DNA of 64,000 bases, from NCBI RefSeq assembly GCF_026810505.1, contig NZ_CP101750.1, forward strand, positions 8,172,515 through 8,236,514, written 5' to 3'. Below, one piece after another: positions 17,622 to 25,897 of the stretch (position 1 is the first letter of the stretch; every line of letters starts with the position of its first letter). A model generated the notes under the pieces. It made no database searches and was not told the origin of the DNA. It saw nothing but the letters and a program-made list of their open reading frames with translations. The DNA comes from Streptomyces sp. Je 1-369 (lineage in GTDB: Bacteria; Actinomycetota; Actinomycetes; Streptomycetales; Streptomycetaceae). A program made the position numbers and the translations under genes.

Positions 17622-18170
17622 TCACCGCAACGTGACCGACCAGCGCGCGAGGCAGTCCACCATGATCAGGCCAGGGCCTGGCAGCTGGAAGGTGCCGCGG
17701 AAGGGGCCGCTGCTGTGGTGGAGTTCCTCTTCGCCCTCGCCGCTAGGTGAACGGTGCTTGATGTAAACGTACCCGTCGTCCACGTCCAGCTTCGCCGTGC
17801 CGCGCCCGCCGGTGTACTGCAGGACGTCTGGGTGGCGGCCTTCGGCATGCTTCATCAACGTCGACAGCGAGTCGGACGCGCGAAATCCGAGTCTCCAACG
17901 GGGGAACGAGCCAACCTTTGACTTGTCGACAGCGATATGGGTGTATTCCCTGGGCACGAGGGCCCGTGCACGGTGTCTGCTGCCTGTGCCGTGCGTCAGA
18001 AGCATGTCTCCCTTCTCGAGTTGCTCGGGCGTATCGATCACTCCGTATACGAAGAGGCTCGAGAGAATCCCGCTCTTCATCTCCACCACCGTGGCCAAGC
18101 CACTCGGGGCATGGCTGACAGGAACCTTGCCGTTCCCCAGCCCCGAATGAGGCAGACGTATCTTCTCCAT
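17622..18170 (-). CDS. Hypothetical protein, 182 residues
   Basis: The protein has a protein-like composition and normal streptomycete codon bias but is not a family I recognise. It contains SGLATVVEMKSGILSSLFVY, a central basic segment, and a C-terminal part rich in beta-prone stretches (GTAKLDVDDGYVYIKHRS, FRGTFQLPGPGLIMVD). There are no membrane segments or signal peptide. The minus-strand ATG at 18170 follows no strong ribosome site. It is divergent from the DinB-like gene 113 bases away. Confidence 0.6.
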   Translation of the reverse strand: MEKIRLPHSGLGNGKVPVSHAPSGLATVVEMKSGILSSLFVYGVIDTPEQLEKGDMLLTHGTGSRHRARALVPREYTHIAVDKSKVGSFPRWRLGFRASDSLSTLMKHAEGRHPDVLQYTGGRGTAKLDVDDGYVYIKHRSPSGEGEEELHHSSGPFRGTFQLPGPGLIMVDCLARWSVTLR

Positions 18171-18282
18171 GCCGAGCAGTTTGCCAGCTCTGATCTCCGT
18201 TCACGCGATCTTCGAGGGCACGACGGGGCACCGACCACGTGCCAGAACAGCTGTTGTCAGACCACGCTGCTACGTTCCGCGC

Positions 18283-18777
18283 ATGATCAAGCATGTGCCG
18301 TTCAACGGCAGTGAGAAGCAGAGTCTGCACGCGAGCCTCGACCGGCACCGCGATGCGGTCCTCTGGAAGCTCGATGAGTTGAACGATGACGCGCTACGGC
18401 GGCCGATGACTCCATCAGGGACGAATCTGCTGAGCCTGGTGAAGCATCTGGCGACCGTCGAGTACGGGTGGTTCTGCACGACGTTCGGACGCGAGACCGA
18501 GCCGTTCTGGTTCGATCCCTTCACGGAAGACATGCTCGTGGCCGCGAGTGAAACCACCGTACAGATCGTGGAGTTCTACGGACGGGCTCGGGCAGCCGCG
18601 GACGCGACGATCGCCGAGCTGGACCTCGACGACCTGGGCACTGCCTGGAACGGCAACAGGGTGTCCTTGCGCTGGGTCCTCATCCATATGCTTGAGGACA
18701 CCGCCCGGCACGCGGGCCACATGGACATCGTGCGTGAACTCCTCGACGGCACCACCGGGGACCACCCGCAGCCCTGA
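18283..18777 (+). CDS. DinB-family protein (DUF664-like)
   Basis: The 164-residue protein has the four-helix DinB arrangement with conserved metal-ligand histidines: LVKHLATVEYGWF in helix 2, and HMLEDTARHAGHMDIVREL in the last helix. Members bind a divalent metal and include thiol-dependent S-transferases such as mycothiol-dependent enzymes. The ATG at 18283 starts the conserved region. A thiol-transfer or detoxification role is plausible, but the substrate cannot be determined. Confidence 0.85.
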   Translation: MIKHVPFNGSEKQSLHASLDRHRDAVLWKLDELNDDALRRPMTPSGTNLLSLVKHLATVEYGWFCTTFGRETEPFWFDPFTEDMLVAASETTVQIVEFYGRARAAADATIAELDLDDLGTAWNGNRVSLRWVLIHMLEDTARHAGHMDIVRELLDGTTGDHPQP

Positions 18778-18920
18778 TTTCGATCTCCTCCATTTTCAGC
18801 GGGCTTGAACAGGCCTCGAACTTGAGACGGATTTCGGTAGGCGCCGGGCTTGGGGGCTGGGCATCCTCGCGATGCTGAACTCTGCTACTGAGTGCGAGAG
18901 TTAAGCAGGAAGGCCGCAGA

Positions 18921-19440
18921 GTGAGTGTGTCGCCGCAGATCGACGGGCGGGAGGCGCTCGCGGAACTGTGCCGCTTCCGGGCGGCCTTCTACAGGTGCCT
19001 ATCTGCGCGGGCGGATGCGTTCTTCGAGCTGACCGACGCGCTGTTATGGGCGGACAGCCCGACGCGGGCCGGCCGTACTCGTTCGTTGCCGCACTCACCC
19101 CGGACCGTTCCTCGTGGACGCAGGTCCTGGACGCGGTCCGACTCGGCCTTGCAGATGACGCCGCGGCCGTCACTGCCGACCAACTGCGGGCCACTGTCGA
19201 GCGCCTGGTCGCGGCTGGCCACTGGCAGGAGGGTGACCGGGACGTACTGGTCGTGACGGACGCGGGTTACGACGCGATGCGCCTGGCCTGGGTCCTGCGG
19301 GAGCTGCCCGTCGAAGTGGTCGGGCGCCTTCGTTCGGATCGCGTCCTGCGGCTGTCGAAGCCCCCCGCACGTCTACGACCCCAAGGGCGGCCGACCGCCC
19401 ATGCACGGACCGGAGTTCCGCACGGCGGGTCGAGGGACGA
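18921..19440 (+). pseudogene. Decayed DDE transposase
   Basis: The first frame (GTG at 18921) gives the N-terminus of a streptomycete transposase (ALAELCRFRAAFYRCLSARA, DAFFELTDALLWAD). A different frame then continues with the central part (SFVAALTPDRSSWTQVLDAV, GHWQEGDRDVLVVTDAGYD, LPVEVVGRLRSDRVLRL). Finally the third frame reads PHVYDPKGGRPPMHGPEF. Roughly 90 residues expected between the first two parts are missing, and at least two frame changes are present, so the gene is dead. It lies just upstream of the P450/peptide operon. Confidence 0.75.
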
Positions 19441-19819
19441 CACTCTCGACCCGGCCCTCACTTCGAACACGCTTCGCTGCAGCCAGCCTTCGGCGTCCAG
19501 TTGACGTGTGAACCATCGCAGGGCACCGCAGAGGCCGTCGCCGGGTTCAGGCGACCATGTCAGCTCTGCTCGCCCGGCCGGGAGTACCCAAGGACGTGAA
19601 CAAGTGCTCTGCGCCAGTAAGGGCCTGGACGGCGTGATGGAGGCCACCGCTGTGTCGTTGGCGGTCGCGGACCCAACGCATAGAAGCCTTCCCAGGACGC
19701 GCGCTGCGGAGGAGGCTGTCTTTCGAGCGGTCCGGCGTCTTCGGAGGGGGCACCCCGGGAGCCGGGTTCGGCCGGCCGCGTCGGCGGCACTGGCCACCTG
19801 TTCGATCGAGGGGGACGCG
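19441..19819. other. Non-coding leader of the P450/peptide operon
   Basis: About 380 bases separate the transposase remnant from the first P450. Frames here on both strands have no family resemblance. The promoter of the RiPP-like operon should lie in this stretch, but I see no confident -35/-10 pair. Confidence 0.4.
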
Positions 19820-20998
19820 ATGGCCCGGTTGGCCGACGACAAAGGGGCTCGACAGCGTCGCGGCGCAGCCGCCTACCGGCACGATCCACTGCGGTTCCTG
19901 GCGGCGGAGTTCGAGGGCACCCGGGACGTGTGGCGCTCGGCGTCGGGCCGGCTCTGCGTGGCGGGCCCGCAGGTGGCCCGTGACGTGCTGGGTAATCGGC
20001 AGGGCGCCTTCAGGGAAACCTCCGACTTCTTCCACACCCGAACCGGGGTCTTCGGCCCCCGAGCAGCCCAGATCGCCATCGGGCGCGCGGCACGCGACCT
20101 GGTACGCCGTCACCTCGACGCCCACCGCGCTGACCTGCCCCGCCTGGTCGGCACGCGGTTGGCCCCCACCAGTACCTGGCCGGATGCGGGAAACCTGCTG
20201 ATCCGCGAGCACCTGCGGGACGTACTTCTGTGCCCGGACTCGCCCGCAGAACTGCATGCGGTGGTCGACGGCATCATCGCCCGGGCGGTACTGGCCGGTG
20301 CACGAGAGCACCACGCGGTCCTGTCCCGGCTCCGATTCCGCCACAGGGCGATGAGTGCGCTCGGCCGGGAGGTCCAAGCGCGCCGGAGTGCCCGCGCCGC
20401 CGAGCCACGCGATCTGCTGGACGTCGCCGTCATCGGCGGCGGTCCGGCGGCGGATCCCGGCCAGGTGGCCGAGGTGTACCTCTCGTTCCTGTTCGCCACG
20501 GTCGGCTCCATCGGCTTCGCCCTCGGCTGGGCGGTCCAGCTCACCGGTACACATCCGGACACCGCCGGGAACGAGCCCGCCTGGATCGTCCGGGAGGCGC
20601 TGCGCCTGTGGCCGGTGGCCTGGCTGTTCGCCCGGACACCGAGCCGCGCGCACACACTGGCCGGAATCACGGCCGACCCGCGCGACGAGGTGAACGTGTG
20701 CCTGTACCTCGTGCACCGCCACCCCCAGCACTGGGAGCGTCCGGACGAGTTCGTACCGCGTCGCTGGGCGGCGCCTCCACGGGATGCGGCGTACATGCCG
20801 TTCGGCTTCGGCCCGCACACGTGCGCCGGGGCGACCGTGACGATGACGCTCCTGGAAGACCTGATCCGCATCATCACCCGCGACTGGCACCTTTCGATCA
20901 CCGCGAGCGGCAGCGGGCCCCAGCTGGGTCCCGCATTGGCTCCGCCACGTTTCACCGCGGAGCTGCACCACCGAGCCGCCGCCCCGGAGAGGAGGTGA
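19820..20998 (+). CDS. Atypical cytochrome P450 of a putative RiPP operon (P450-A)
   Basis: The 392-residue protein has the K-helix ExxR (VREALRLWPVAW) and haem loop FGFGPHTCAGATV with the axial Cys. The I-helix lacks the usual A-G-x-D/E-T: the region reads FLFATVGSIGFALGWAV. ATG at 19820 with GAGGGGGA upstream is preferred; the open frame upstream to 19508 is unconserved. Its stop codon TGA forms part of the Shine-Dalgarno sequence of the following 30-codon peptide gene. P450s next to a tiny aromatic peptide gene install aryl-aryl, aryl-ether or C-N crosslinks in known peptide families (biarylitides, cittilins, atropopeptides). The same role is inferred here. Confidence 0.85.
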   Translation: MARLADDKGARQRRGAAAYRHDPLRFLAAEFEGTRDVWRSASGRLCVAGPQVARDVLGNRQGAFRETSDFFHTRTGVFGPRAAQIAIGRAARDLVRRHLDAHRADLPRLVGTRLAPTSTWPDAGNLLIREHLRDVLLCPDSPAELHAVVDGIIARAVLAGAREHHAVLSRLRFRHRAMSALGREVQARRSARAAEPRDLLDVAVIGGGPAADPGQVAEVYLSFLFATVGSIGFALGWAVQLTGTHPDTAGNEPAWIVREALRLWPVAWLFARTPSRAHTLAGITADPRDEVNVCLYLVHRHPQHWERPDEFVPRRWAAPPRDAAYMPFGFGPHTCAGATVTMTLLEDLIRIITRDWHLSITASGSGPQLGPALAPPRFTAELHHRAAAPERR

Positions 20999-21003
20999 AT
21001 GAC

Positions 21004-21096
21004 ATGAGGAAGCTCATGCGCACGGCCAAATCGGTCCTCAACATCCGGTCCGGTTACGGCGGGGTCCACTTCTGGTACGTCTACCACCACATCTGA
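21004..21096 (+). CDS. Putative RiPP precursor peptide with an aromatic C-terminus (30 residues)
   Basis: A 30-codon gene begins at ATG 21004, five bases after AGAGGAGGTGA, one of the strongest ribosome sites in the window, and the SD includes the stop of P450-A. The N-terminal half is basic (Arg2, Lys3, Arg6, Lys9, Arg15), with Asn13-Ile14-Arg15-Ser16, like a short leader. The C-terminal 13 residues, YGGVHFWYVYHHI, hold two Tyr before and after a Trp, a Phe and three His, dense in side chains that P450s crosslink. The gene is too short for normal annotation but is flanked on both sides by co-directional P450 genes. The cleavage site is unknown; the Gly-Gly at 19-20 is one candidate. No protease or exporter is adjacent. 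Confidence 0.8.
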   Translation: MRKLMRTAKSVLNIRSGYGGVHFWYVYHHI

Positions 21097-21103
21097 TCGG
21101 AAT

Positions 21104-21141
21104 CGGGGTGGGCGGCTGCCGAGTGGCCGCCGCCCACCCCG
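21104..21141 (+). terminator. Stem-loop between peptide gene and second P450
   Basis: A 13-bp perfect stem (21104-21116 with 21129-21141) encloses a 12-base loop, starting 8 bases after the peptide stop. There is no U-tract. It could attenuate transcription or protect the 3' end of the peptide mRNA so that the substrate is made in excess over the second P450, as in many bacteriocin operons. Confidence 0.6.
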
Positions 21142-21159
21142 GCCGTGAGAGGCAGTGCC

Positions 21160-22386
21160 ATGACCACACCGCATCACGGCGAGGACTTCCTGCACGACCT
21201 GCGGCTGCGCAGCGCGGCCGAGGGCGGCGTCTTCTGGCTGAACGACGATCTGCTCGCCGTGTTCGAACCGGACACGGCACGCCTGGTGAGCCGTGCCAAC
21301 TGGAACGGCCTCGTCATGCCTGACCGGCTCGTCGACATGATCCGGCGGCGCCACAGCACGCCCGTCCCGTGGGCCCGCGTACGCACCGCCTGGCTCACAC
21401 AACTGCACGCGCTCGGCACCGGTGAGCGCACCGCCGAAATGATCACACGGATGGAACGGATCATCGATGCCCGGCTGGGCGACGACATCGACCTCGTCCT
21501 GCTCGCCCAGGACGTCGCCGTGCAGTCCATCCTGCCCGTCGCCTTGTCCGGCCTCACCGCCCGCGAATCGGCCCTCATCACAGAGGACTTGCACCAGAAG
21601 CTGTTACGCCTGATCGACCGCCACCCCGGCCGCGGGCTACGCCATCACGCGCGGTTCGTCGCCGTTCAGATCCGTGCCGGTCTCGTGGTACGAAAGGTGC
21701 TGCGCGACCGCGCCTCGGGCCGACGCGTTCGTGAACCGGACCTCACCGACCCGATCGTCGATCTGCTCCCCGAACTCGGCATGGACCGCGCACTCGACGT
21801 CGTCACGGCCGTGCTCACCGCGATCGGCGGGCCACCCGGCTCCGCGGCCGCGAGCGTGCTATACGAGTTCGTCCGCAACCCGCGGTGGGCACAACAGCTC
21901 ACCAGCGAACTGGAGGGTGTGGGCCGGGCCGAGTTCTGTGCAGCGCCGACCAAGGCCGCACCGGTCACCCACCGGTTCGTCAAGGAAGTGCTGCGCATGT
22001 GGAGCCCCCCGCTCCTGCTGGTCCGGCGTGCCCGGGTCTCGTCCGATCTCGGTGCCATCCGGCTGGAGAAGGGGCAGAGCTATCTGGTCAGCCCGCACAT
22101 GATCCACCGCGATCAGCGGTACTGGCAGCAGGCCGACACCTTCAATCCCGACCGCTTCCTGCCCGGCGCGCCGCACGGCCCGGCCGACCGGACGTGCTAC
22201 GTACCGTTCGGCTGGGCGCCGAAGAAATGCATAGGCGCAGACATCGGCACCCTCCAACTCATGGCGCTGTGCCACCTGTTGTGCACCCGCTACCGCCTCA
22301 CCGTCCCGAACGCCGACACCGTCACCATGGCCTGCCGCTTCGCTCCGGTACCGCAGCACTTCCAAGGTCGCCTCACCCGTGCATGA
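21160..22386 (+). CDS. Atypical cytochrome P450 of a putative RiPP operon (P450-B)
   Basis: The 408-residue protein has the ExxR motif (VKEVLRMWSPP), the PxRF region DTFNPDRFLPG and the haem loop FGWAPKKCIGADIGT. The I-helix oxygen-activation motif is absent; the region reads VLTAIGGPPGSAAASV. The N-terminus is short and lacks a proline-rich start. ATG at 21160 follows GAGAGGC; an in-frame GTG lies at 21145. It is separated from the peptide gene by only 63 bases including a stem-loop. It is only distantly similar to P450-A, so the two probably form different bonds on the same peptide. The role is inferred from context. Confidence 0.85.
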   Translation: MTTPHHGEDFLHDLRLRSAAEGGVFWLNDDLLAVFEPDTARLVSRANWNGLVMPDRLVDMIRRRHSTPVPWARVRTAWLTQLHALGTGERTAEMITRMERIIDARLGDDIDLVLLAQDVAVQSILPVALSGLTARESALITEDLHQKLLRLIDRHPGRGLRHHARFVAVQIRAGLVVRKVLRDRASGRRVREPDLTDPIVDLLPELGMDRALDVVTAVLTAIGGPPGSAAASVLYEFVRNPRWAQQLTSELEGVGRAEFCAAPTKAAPVTHRFVKEVLRMWSPPLLLVRRARVSSDLGAIRLEKGQSYLVSPHMIHRDQRYWQQADTFNPDRFLPGAPHGPADRTCYVPFGWAPKKCIGADIGTLQLMALCHLLCTRYRLTVPNADTVTMACRFAPVPQHFQGRLTRA

Positions 22387-22639
22387 CGGCTCTTGGTGCG
22401 CTGGAAGACCGAGGCGTCGGCCAGCGTGCAGGAGAAAACCACGCTGTCTTCGCTGGAACATCGGCTGCCACCCGCTCAGGTTGGGCTGGAGCGCCATTCG
22501 GGTAGTGGGCCGAGGTGGGTGAACAGGTCGGTGGCCCTCTCGGCGTACGTCCTGTATCTGCATCGCCCCGCAGACCGTCGCCCGCATCCAGAACGCAGGC
22601 GGCAGCCGATTCCTCGCCGCTGTCCGGGCCGCCCCTGGT

Positions 22640-23707
22640 TCAGCGGTGGGCCGGACGGGCGCAGCGCACGTTCCCGGAGGTGATCGCGTCCCGGGGCAGA
22701 GCGAGGCCGAAGGCCCGTTCCAGGCCTTCGAAGAACAGCGCGATGTTGTCCGTCCAGTTTCCTGCCTTTTCCGCGATGCGGAGGTGCAGGTTGAGGAAGG
22801 CCAGCGGCGCTTCCGGGGCGAACGGCGCCTCCCCCGGGGTGTACCAGATGAGCTCGTACATGTCCCGCTGGTCTTCGGCGCCGTCCTCGATCGGGAAGGG
22901 GTTCTGGTACACCCCGTCCTTGGAGTAGCTGAAGTCGTAGATGGCCTTGGCCATCGTCGCGCTGAGCGTGATCTGCTGCTCGGGAGGCGGGTCGAGGGAG
23001 CGCGAGAAGGCATGGTCGAAGTCGTGGTAGCCCAGCCACGTCCAGCCGTTCTCCTCCCCGAAGGCCAGTACGCGGGTGAGGTCGTCGGTGCCCTCCCGGG
23101 CGTCCCGCTCCTCGACCTGGTGGAGCAGCAGGCCGTCGGCGATGTCCTGCGCGTCGGCCCCGTAGGCGAGGGCGACCTCCTCGGCGGACGGCCCCTTGAT
23201 GAACACGAGTTCCGTGAAGGGCTCTTGGCTCTGCCAACCGCCGGCGATCCACGCCATGCCGTCGCCCACCGGGCCCTGGCGGGCGAGGAACTCCTCGAAG
23301 GCGGCCGCCTGCTTCGGGGGCATGTAGCCCTGGCGGGCCGTGCGCGCCCTGTCCTCCAGCCAGTCGAGTTCCGCCACGGACCTCAGTTCGGCCACGACCG
23401 CCCGGTCCCGCACGAAGGTCATCCGCCCCCCGTCAGCGTGCACGTACCGGATGTACGGGCCCTGCGGGTCCGGACCGAGCGGGTGCCCCTGCCCTGTCCC
23501 GGATCTGGGCCGGTGCCGCGCGCCGTCGCGGGCCCGTTGGGCGAAGTGCTCCAGCTCGGCGAGTTCCGCCGCGGGGAGGAGCACACTCGTCGGCTCGCCG
23601 CCGTCGACGACACAGATCCGCTCGCCGGTCTCCTCGACGCGAGCGACGAGACCCGCGAAGTCCGCTATGGCGTCGCTCAGTTCAACGTTGTCCACACGAG
23701 GGGACAT
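22640..23707 (-). CDS. Hypothetical protein with Phd/YefM antitoxin-like N-terminus
   Basis: The 355-residue protein begins with a stretch resembling type II antitoxins of the Phd/YefM group (LSDAIADFAGLVARVEETGE, then RICVVDGGEPTSVLLPAAEL). A long unrelated region follows (AWIAGGWQSQEPFTELVFIK; NGWTWLGYHDFDHAFS) without a recognised catalytic motif. No toxin gene is adjacent. The ATG at 23707 is chosen because the antitoxin-like part starts there; the open frame upstream is antisense to a decayed gene. Low sequence similarity to anything known to me makes the function open. Confidence 0.6.
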   Translation of the reverse strand: MSPRVDNVELSDAIADFAGLVARVEETGERICVVDGGEPTSVLLPAAELAELEHFAQRARDGARHRPRSGTGQGHPLGPDPQGPYIRYVHADGGRMTFVRDRAVVAELRSVAELDWLEDRARTARQGYMPPKQAAAFEEFLARQGPVGDGMAWIAGGWQSQEPFTELVFIKGPSAEEVALAYGADAQDIADGLLLHQVEERDAREGTDDLTRVLAFGEENGWTWLGYHDFDHAFSRSLDPPPEQQITLSATMAKAIYDFSYSKDGVYQNPFPIEDGAEDQRDMYELIWYTPGEAPFAPEAPLAFLNLHLRIAEKAGNWTDNIALFFEGLERAFGLALPRDAITSGNVRCARPAHR

Positions 23708-23763
23708 TACTGGCGGTGCTGCGGCGGCCGGGACCGGGGGGGGCTCGGTCCAGAAGCTGCCGT

Positions 23764-23791
23764 ACATCAGCTGGGAGACATCAGCTGGGAG
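23764..23791. repeat. Two tandem copies of a 14-base sequence
   Basis: ACATCAGCTGGGAG occurs twice in direct tandem (23764-23777 and 23778-23791), exactly where the truncated VOC reading frame begins. It may record the deletion or slippage event that removed the 5' part of that gene. Confidence 0.7.
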
Positions 23792-24373
23792 ATTCCCGCG
23801 TGCGCGGAGAAGCTGGCGAAGCTCGGCGCGAGGGTGATCGTCCCCGCCACCACGGTCAGCGACGTCACCGTCTTCGCCCGGCTCGCCGACCCGCGGGGCA
23901 ACGTCTTCTCGCTGTTCCAGAACAACCGGACGCCCGAGCGGCTGCAGGAGTTCGCCGAGCAAGGCCAGGAGCAGATGCGGGAAATGGCGGGCAGGCCCGT
24001 GCCCGGCGCGTACGCCTGGTTCGAGATCGGCACCGCCGACGCCGAGGCGACCAAGGACTTCTACAGCCGTGCCTTCGGCTGGAAGATCGTCTTCGACGAC
24101 AGGGCGGGCGGCAAGCCGTACTCGAACATCTTCACCGGCAACGAGCGGCCGTCGGGCGGCATGTACGACGCGGGCGCGGTCGGCGTCGACCGCGGGGACG
24201 CCGCTGACTACCTGATGCCCGACTTCCTCGTCACCGACGTGCCCGCGGTGACGGCCAGGGCCCGCCAACTGGGCGCCACCGTCGAGGTCGGCCCGGACGC
24301 CAACCCCGACGGGTCGGTCTGCTCCCGGATCATCGACCCGTGCGGCAACCGCTTCGGCCTCTCGTGTTCGTAG
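23770..24373 (+). pseudogene. 5'-truncated VOC/glyoxalase-superfamily gene
   Basis: The frame encodes the end of one VOC domain (SDVTVFARLADPRGNVFSLF) and a complete second one (AYAWFEIGTADAEATKDFYS, AFGWKIVFDD, DPCGNRFGLSCS). The first half of the N-terminal domain and any start codon are missing. VOC proteins of this paired-domain type are metalloenzymes or resistance proteins. As it stands the gene should not be expressed properly. It is divergent from the antitoxin-like gene. Confidence 0.7.
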
Positions 24374-24375
24374 AC

Positions 24376-24973
24376 ATGTTCGAGCGGTTCGTCCCCGCCA
24401 ACCGGGCGCTGTCCGACGCCGTACACAAGGGCACCTACGGCCGCCTGGAACAGCTGTCCCTGTGGAACCGGACGGGGCACCTGTGGCCGGGGGCCCCTTG
24501 GGGCTGAAGGCGCTGCCGCTGGAGGCCATGCACAGCGACATGGACATCGTCACCCGCCTGTTCGGCATGCCGGAACGCGTCGAGGTCAGCACCGTCGCGC
24601 GCGACGACGACAGCGCCGCGATCGAGGCGGTGCTCGGCTTCGACGGCGCGCTGGTCCGCGACTCCGTCTCCTCACTGGCGCCCATGGCGTGGGGCGCCCG
24701 GGTCGGCTACACGGCCACCTTCAGCGAGGGCGTGCTGGAGTCGGTGTCCACGATGAGTTATGACGGCCGGCCGGCGCCGTGACCGTGTACACCGCCGACG
24801 GCGTCCGGGAGGTGGAACTGGAGCCCGCCGACCAGTACGCGGCGATGATCGACCACGTCCTGGCCTGTTTGCGCGGCGAGGCCGAGAACGAGATCGCCCC
24901 GGCGAGCGTGCTGGATGCGCTCCAGCTCACCCTCGATGTCGACCGCCGGGGCAACGGGAGCGCCGGTCGGTGA
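24376..24973 (+). pseudogene. Frameshifted C-terminal part of a Gfo/Idh/MocA oxidoreductase
   Basis: Three consecutive frames give pieces of one protein: MFERFVPANRALSDAVHKGT up to a stop at 24505, then LEAMHSDMDIVTRLFGMPER to 24782, then VYTADGVREVELEPADQYAA to 24973. Together they match the substrate-binding half of Gfo/Idh/MocA sugar dehydrogenases. The NAD-binding Rossmann domain is absent, and two frameshifts break the rest. It directly follows the truncated VOC gene, so this 1.2 kb is a patch of decayed DNA. Confidence 0.65.
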
Positions 24974-25315
24974 TCCCGCCGGTCGGGTTCGCCACCTGGC
25001 AGCTCAAGGCAGGTGCCGCCTACCGGCCCGCCACGCTCGATGTGCCATCAGACCGCCGGCACAGGTCTCGTGTCGGGTGGGGGGCCGGGACTCGCGGTGC
25101 GCAACGCGATGGGCCGCGTGGTCGGTCGCACGAACCCAATCGCCTCTCCGAGTGAGCCGTGGCCGCCCTTCCTCACGCCTCAACGTGAGGCCGGGAATGC
25201 ACCTAGTCCAACCGCTGACACGCACCTAGCGTGCGCCTATGGACGGGCCGCGCATGCGGCAGGACGGCGTCGCGGTGAGCGCACGCCGTGTTCAGGGGTG
25301 TTCCAGGAGGTCACC
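24974..25315. other. Intergenic stretch before the EF-hand gene
   Basis: No gene is supported in these 340 bases. The only clear element is the CAGGAGGT ribosome site at 25304-25311 for the following gene. Confidence 0.5.
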
Positions 25316-25867
25316 ATGGCGCAGAGCAGCATCGAGCAGAAGTTCACCACCCTGTTCGCTTGGTTCGACCGCAACGGCGACGGCTCTCTGACCCGTGACG
25401 ATTTCCAGGAGTTCGGCGAGGTGTTCGCCGCGGTGGCACCGCAAGAGGAAGAGAAGAGCGCGCTGCGCGAGGCGTTCGTGCTCTGGTGGGACGTCCTGGG
25501 CGAGGCCGGAGCGCCCGACGCGCAGGGCCGTATCGGGCCCGCCCGGTTCATCACCGCCATGCGATCCCACATCGCCCCCGACGCCAAGACCGTCGAACGC
25601 CTGGTGATGCCCATCATCGATGCCCTCATGCGGGCCCTGGACACCGACCGGAGCGGCGCACTCACCGCAGACGAGTACGTCCGTATGTATGACGCGCTCG
25701 GCATCGACCCGGCCACCTCCGGTGCGGCCTTCCAGCGCCTGGACCGCAACGGCAGCGGCACCATCACCCACGACGAGTTCCGCACCGCCATCGAGGAGTT
25801 CTACCTCAGCACCGACACGGAGGCCCCCGGCAACTGGCTGCTCGGTTCGCCGCTGCCGCAGGGGTGA
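25316..25867 (+). CDS. EF-hand calcium-binding protein
   Basis: The 183-residue acidic protein has canonical EF-hand loops DRNGDGSLTRDDF (residues about 19-31), DTDRSGALTADEY (about 109) and DRNGSGTITHDEF (about 143). A degenerate second site lies near GAPDAQGRIGPARF. This four-lobe layout matches actinobacterial calerythrin-like proteins, which buffer or sense Ca2+ in the cytoplasm. A near-perfect CAGGAGGT site precedes the ATG. It stands alone, convergent with the PucR-type regulator. Confidence 0.93.
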   Translation: MAQSSIEQKFTTLFAWFDRNGDGSLTRDDFQEFGEVFAAVAPQEEEKSALREAFVLWWDVLGEAGAPDAQGRIGPARFITAMRSHIAPDAKTVERLVMPIIDALMRALDTDRSGALTADEYVRMYDALGIDPATSGAAFQRLDRNGSGTITHDEFRTAIEEFYLSTDTEAPGNWLLGSPLPQG

Positions 25868-25897
25868 GGTCCCGGTCAACCGCCGGCGACCTGAGCG

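Noticed and set aside
17380..17766. A plus-strand 128-codon frame
   Set aside because: It becomes antisense to the 182-residue hypothetical gene and has no recognisable domain.
19508..19819. A longer N-terminus for the first RiPP P450
   Set aside because: The extra 104 residues do not resemble P450 sequence, and a good ribosome site precedes the ATG at 19820.
22640..24685. Extending the antitoxin-like gene to a 681-residue protein
   Set aside because: The extra N-terminal part is antisense to the VOC and Gfo/Idh remnants; family-like sequence begins at the ATG at 23707.
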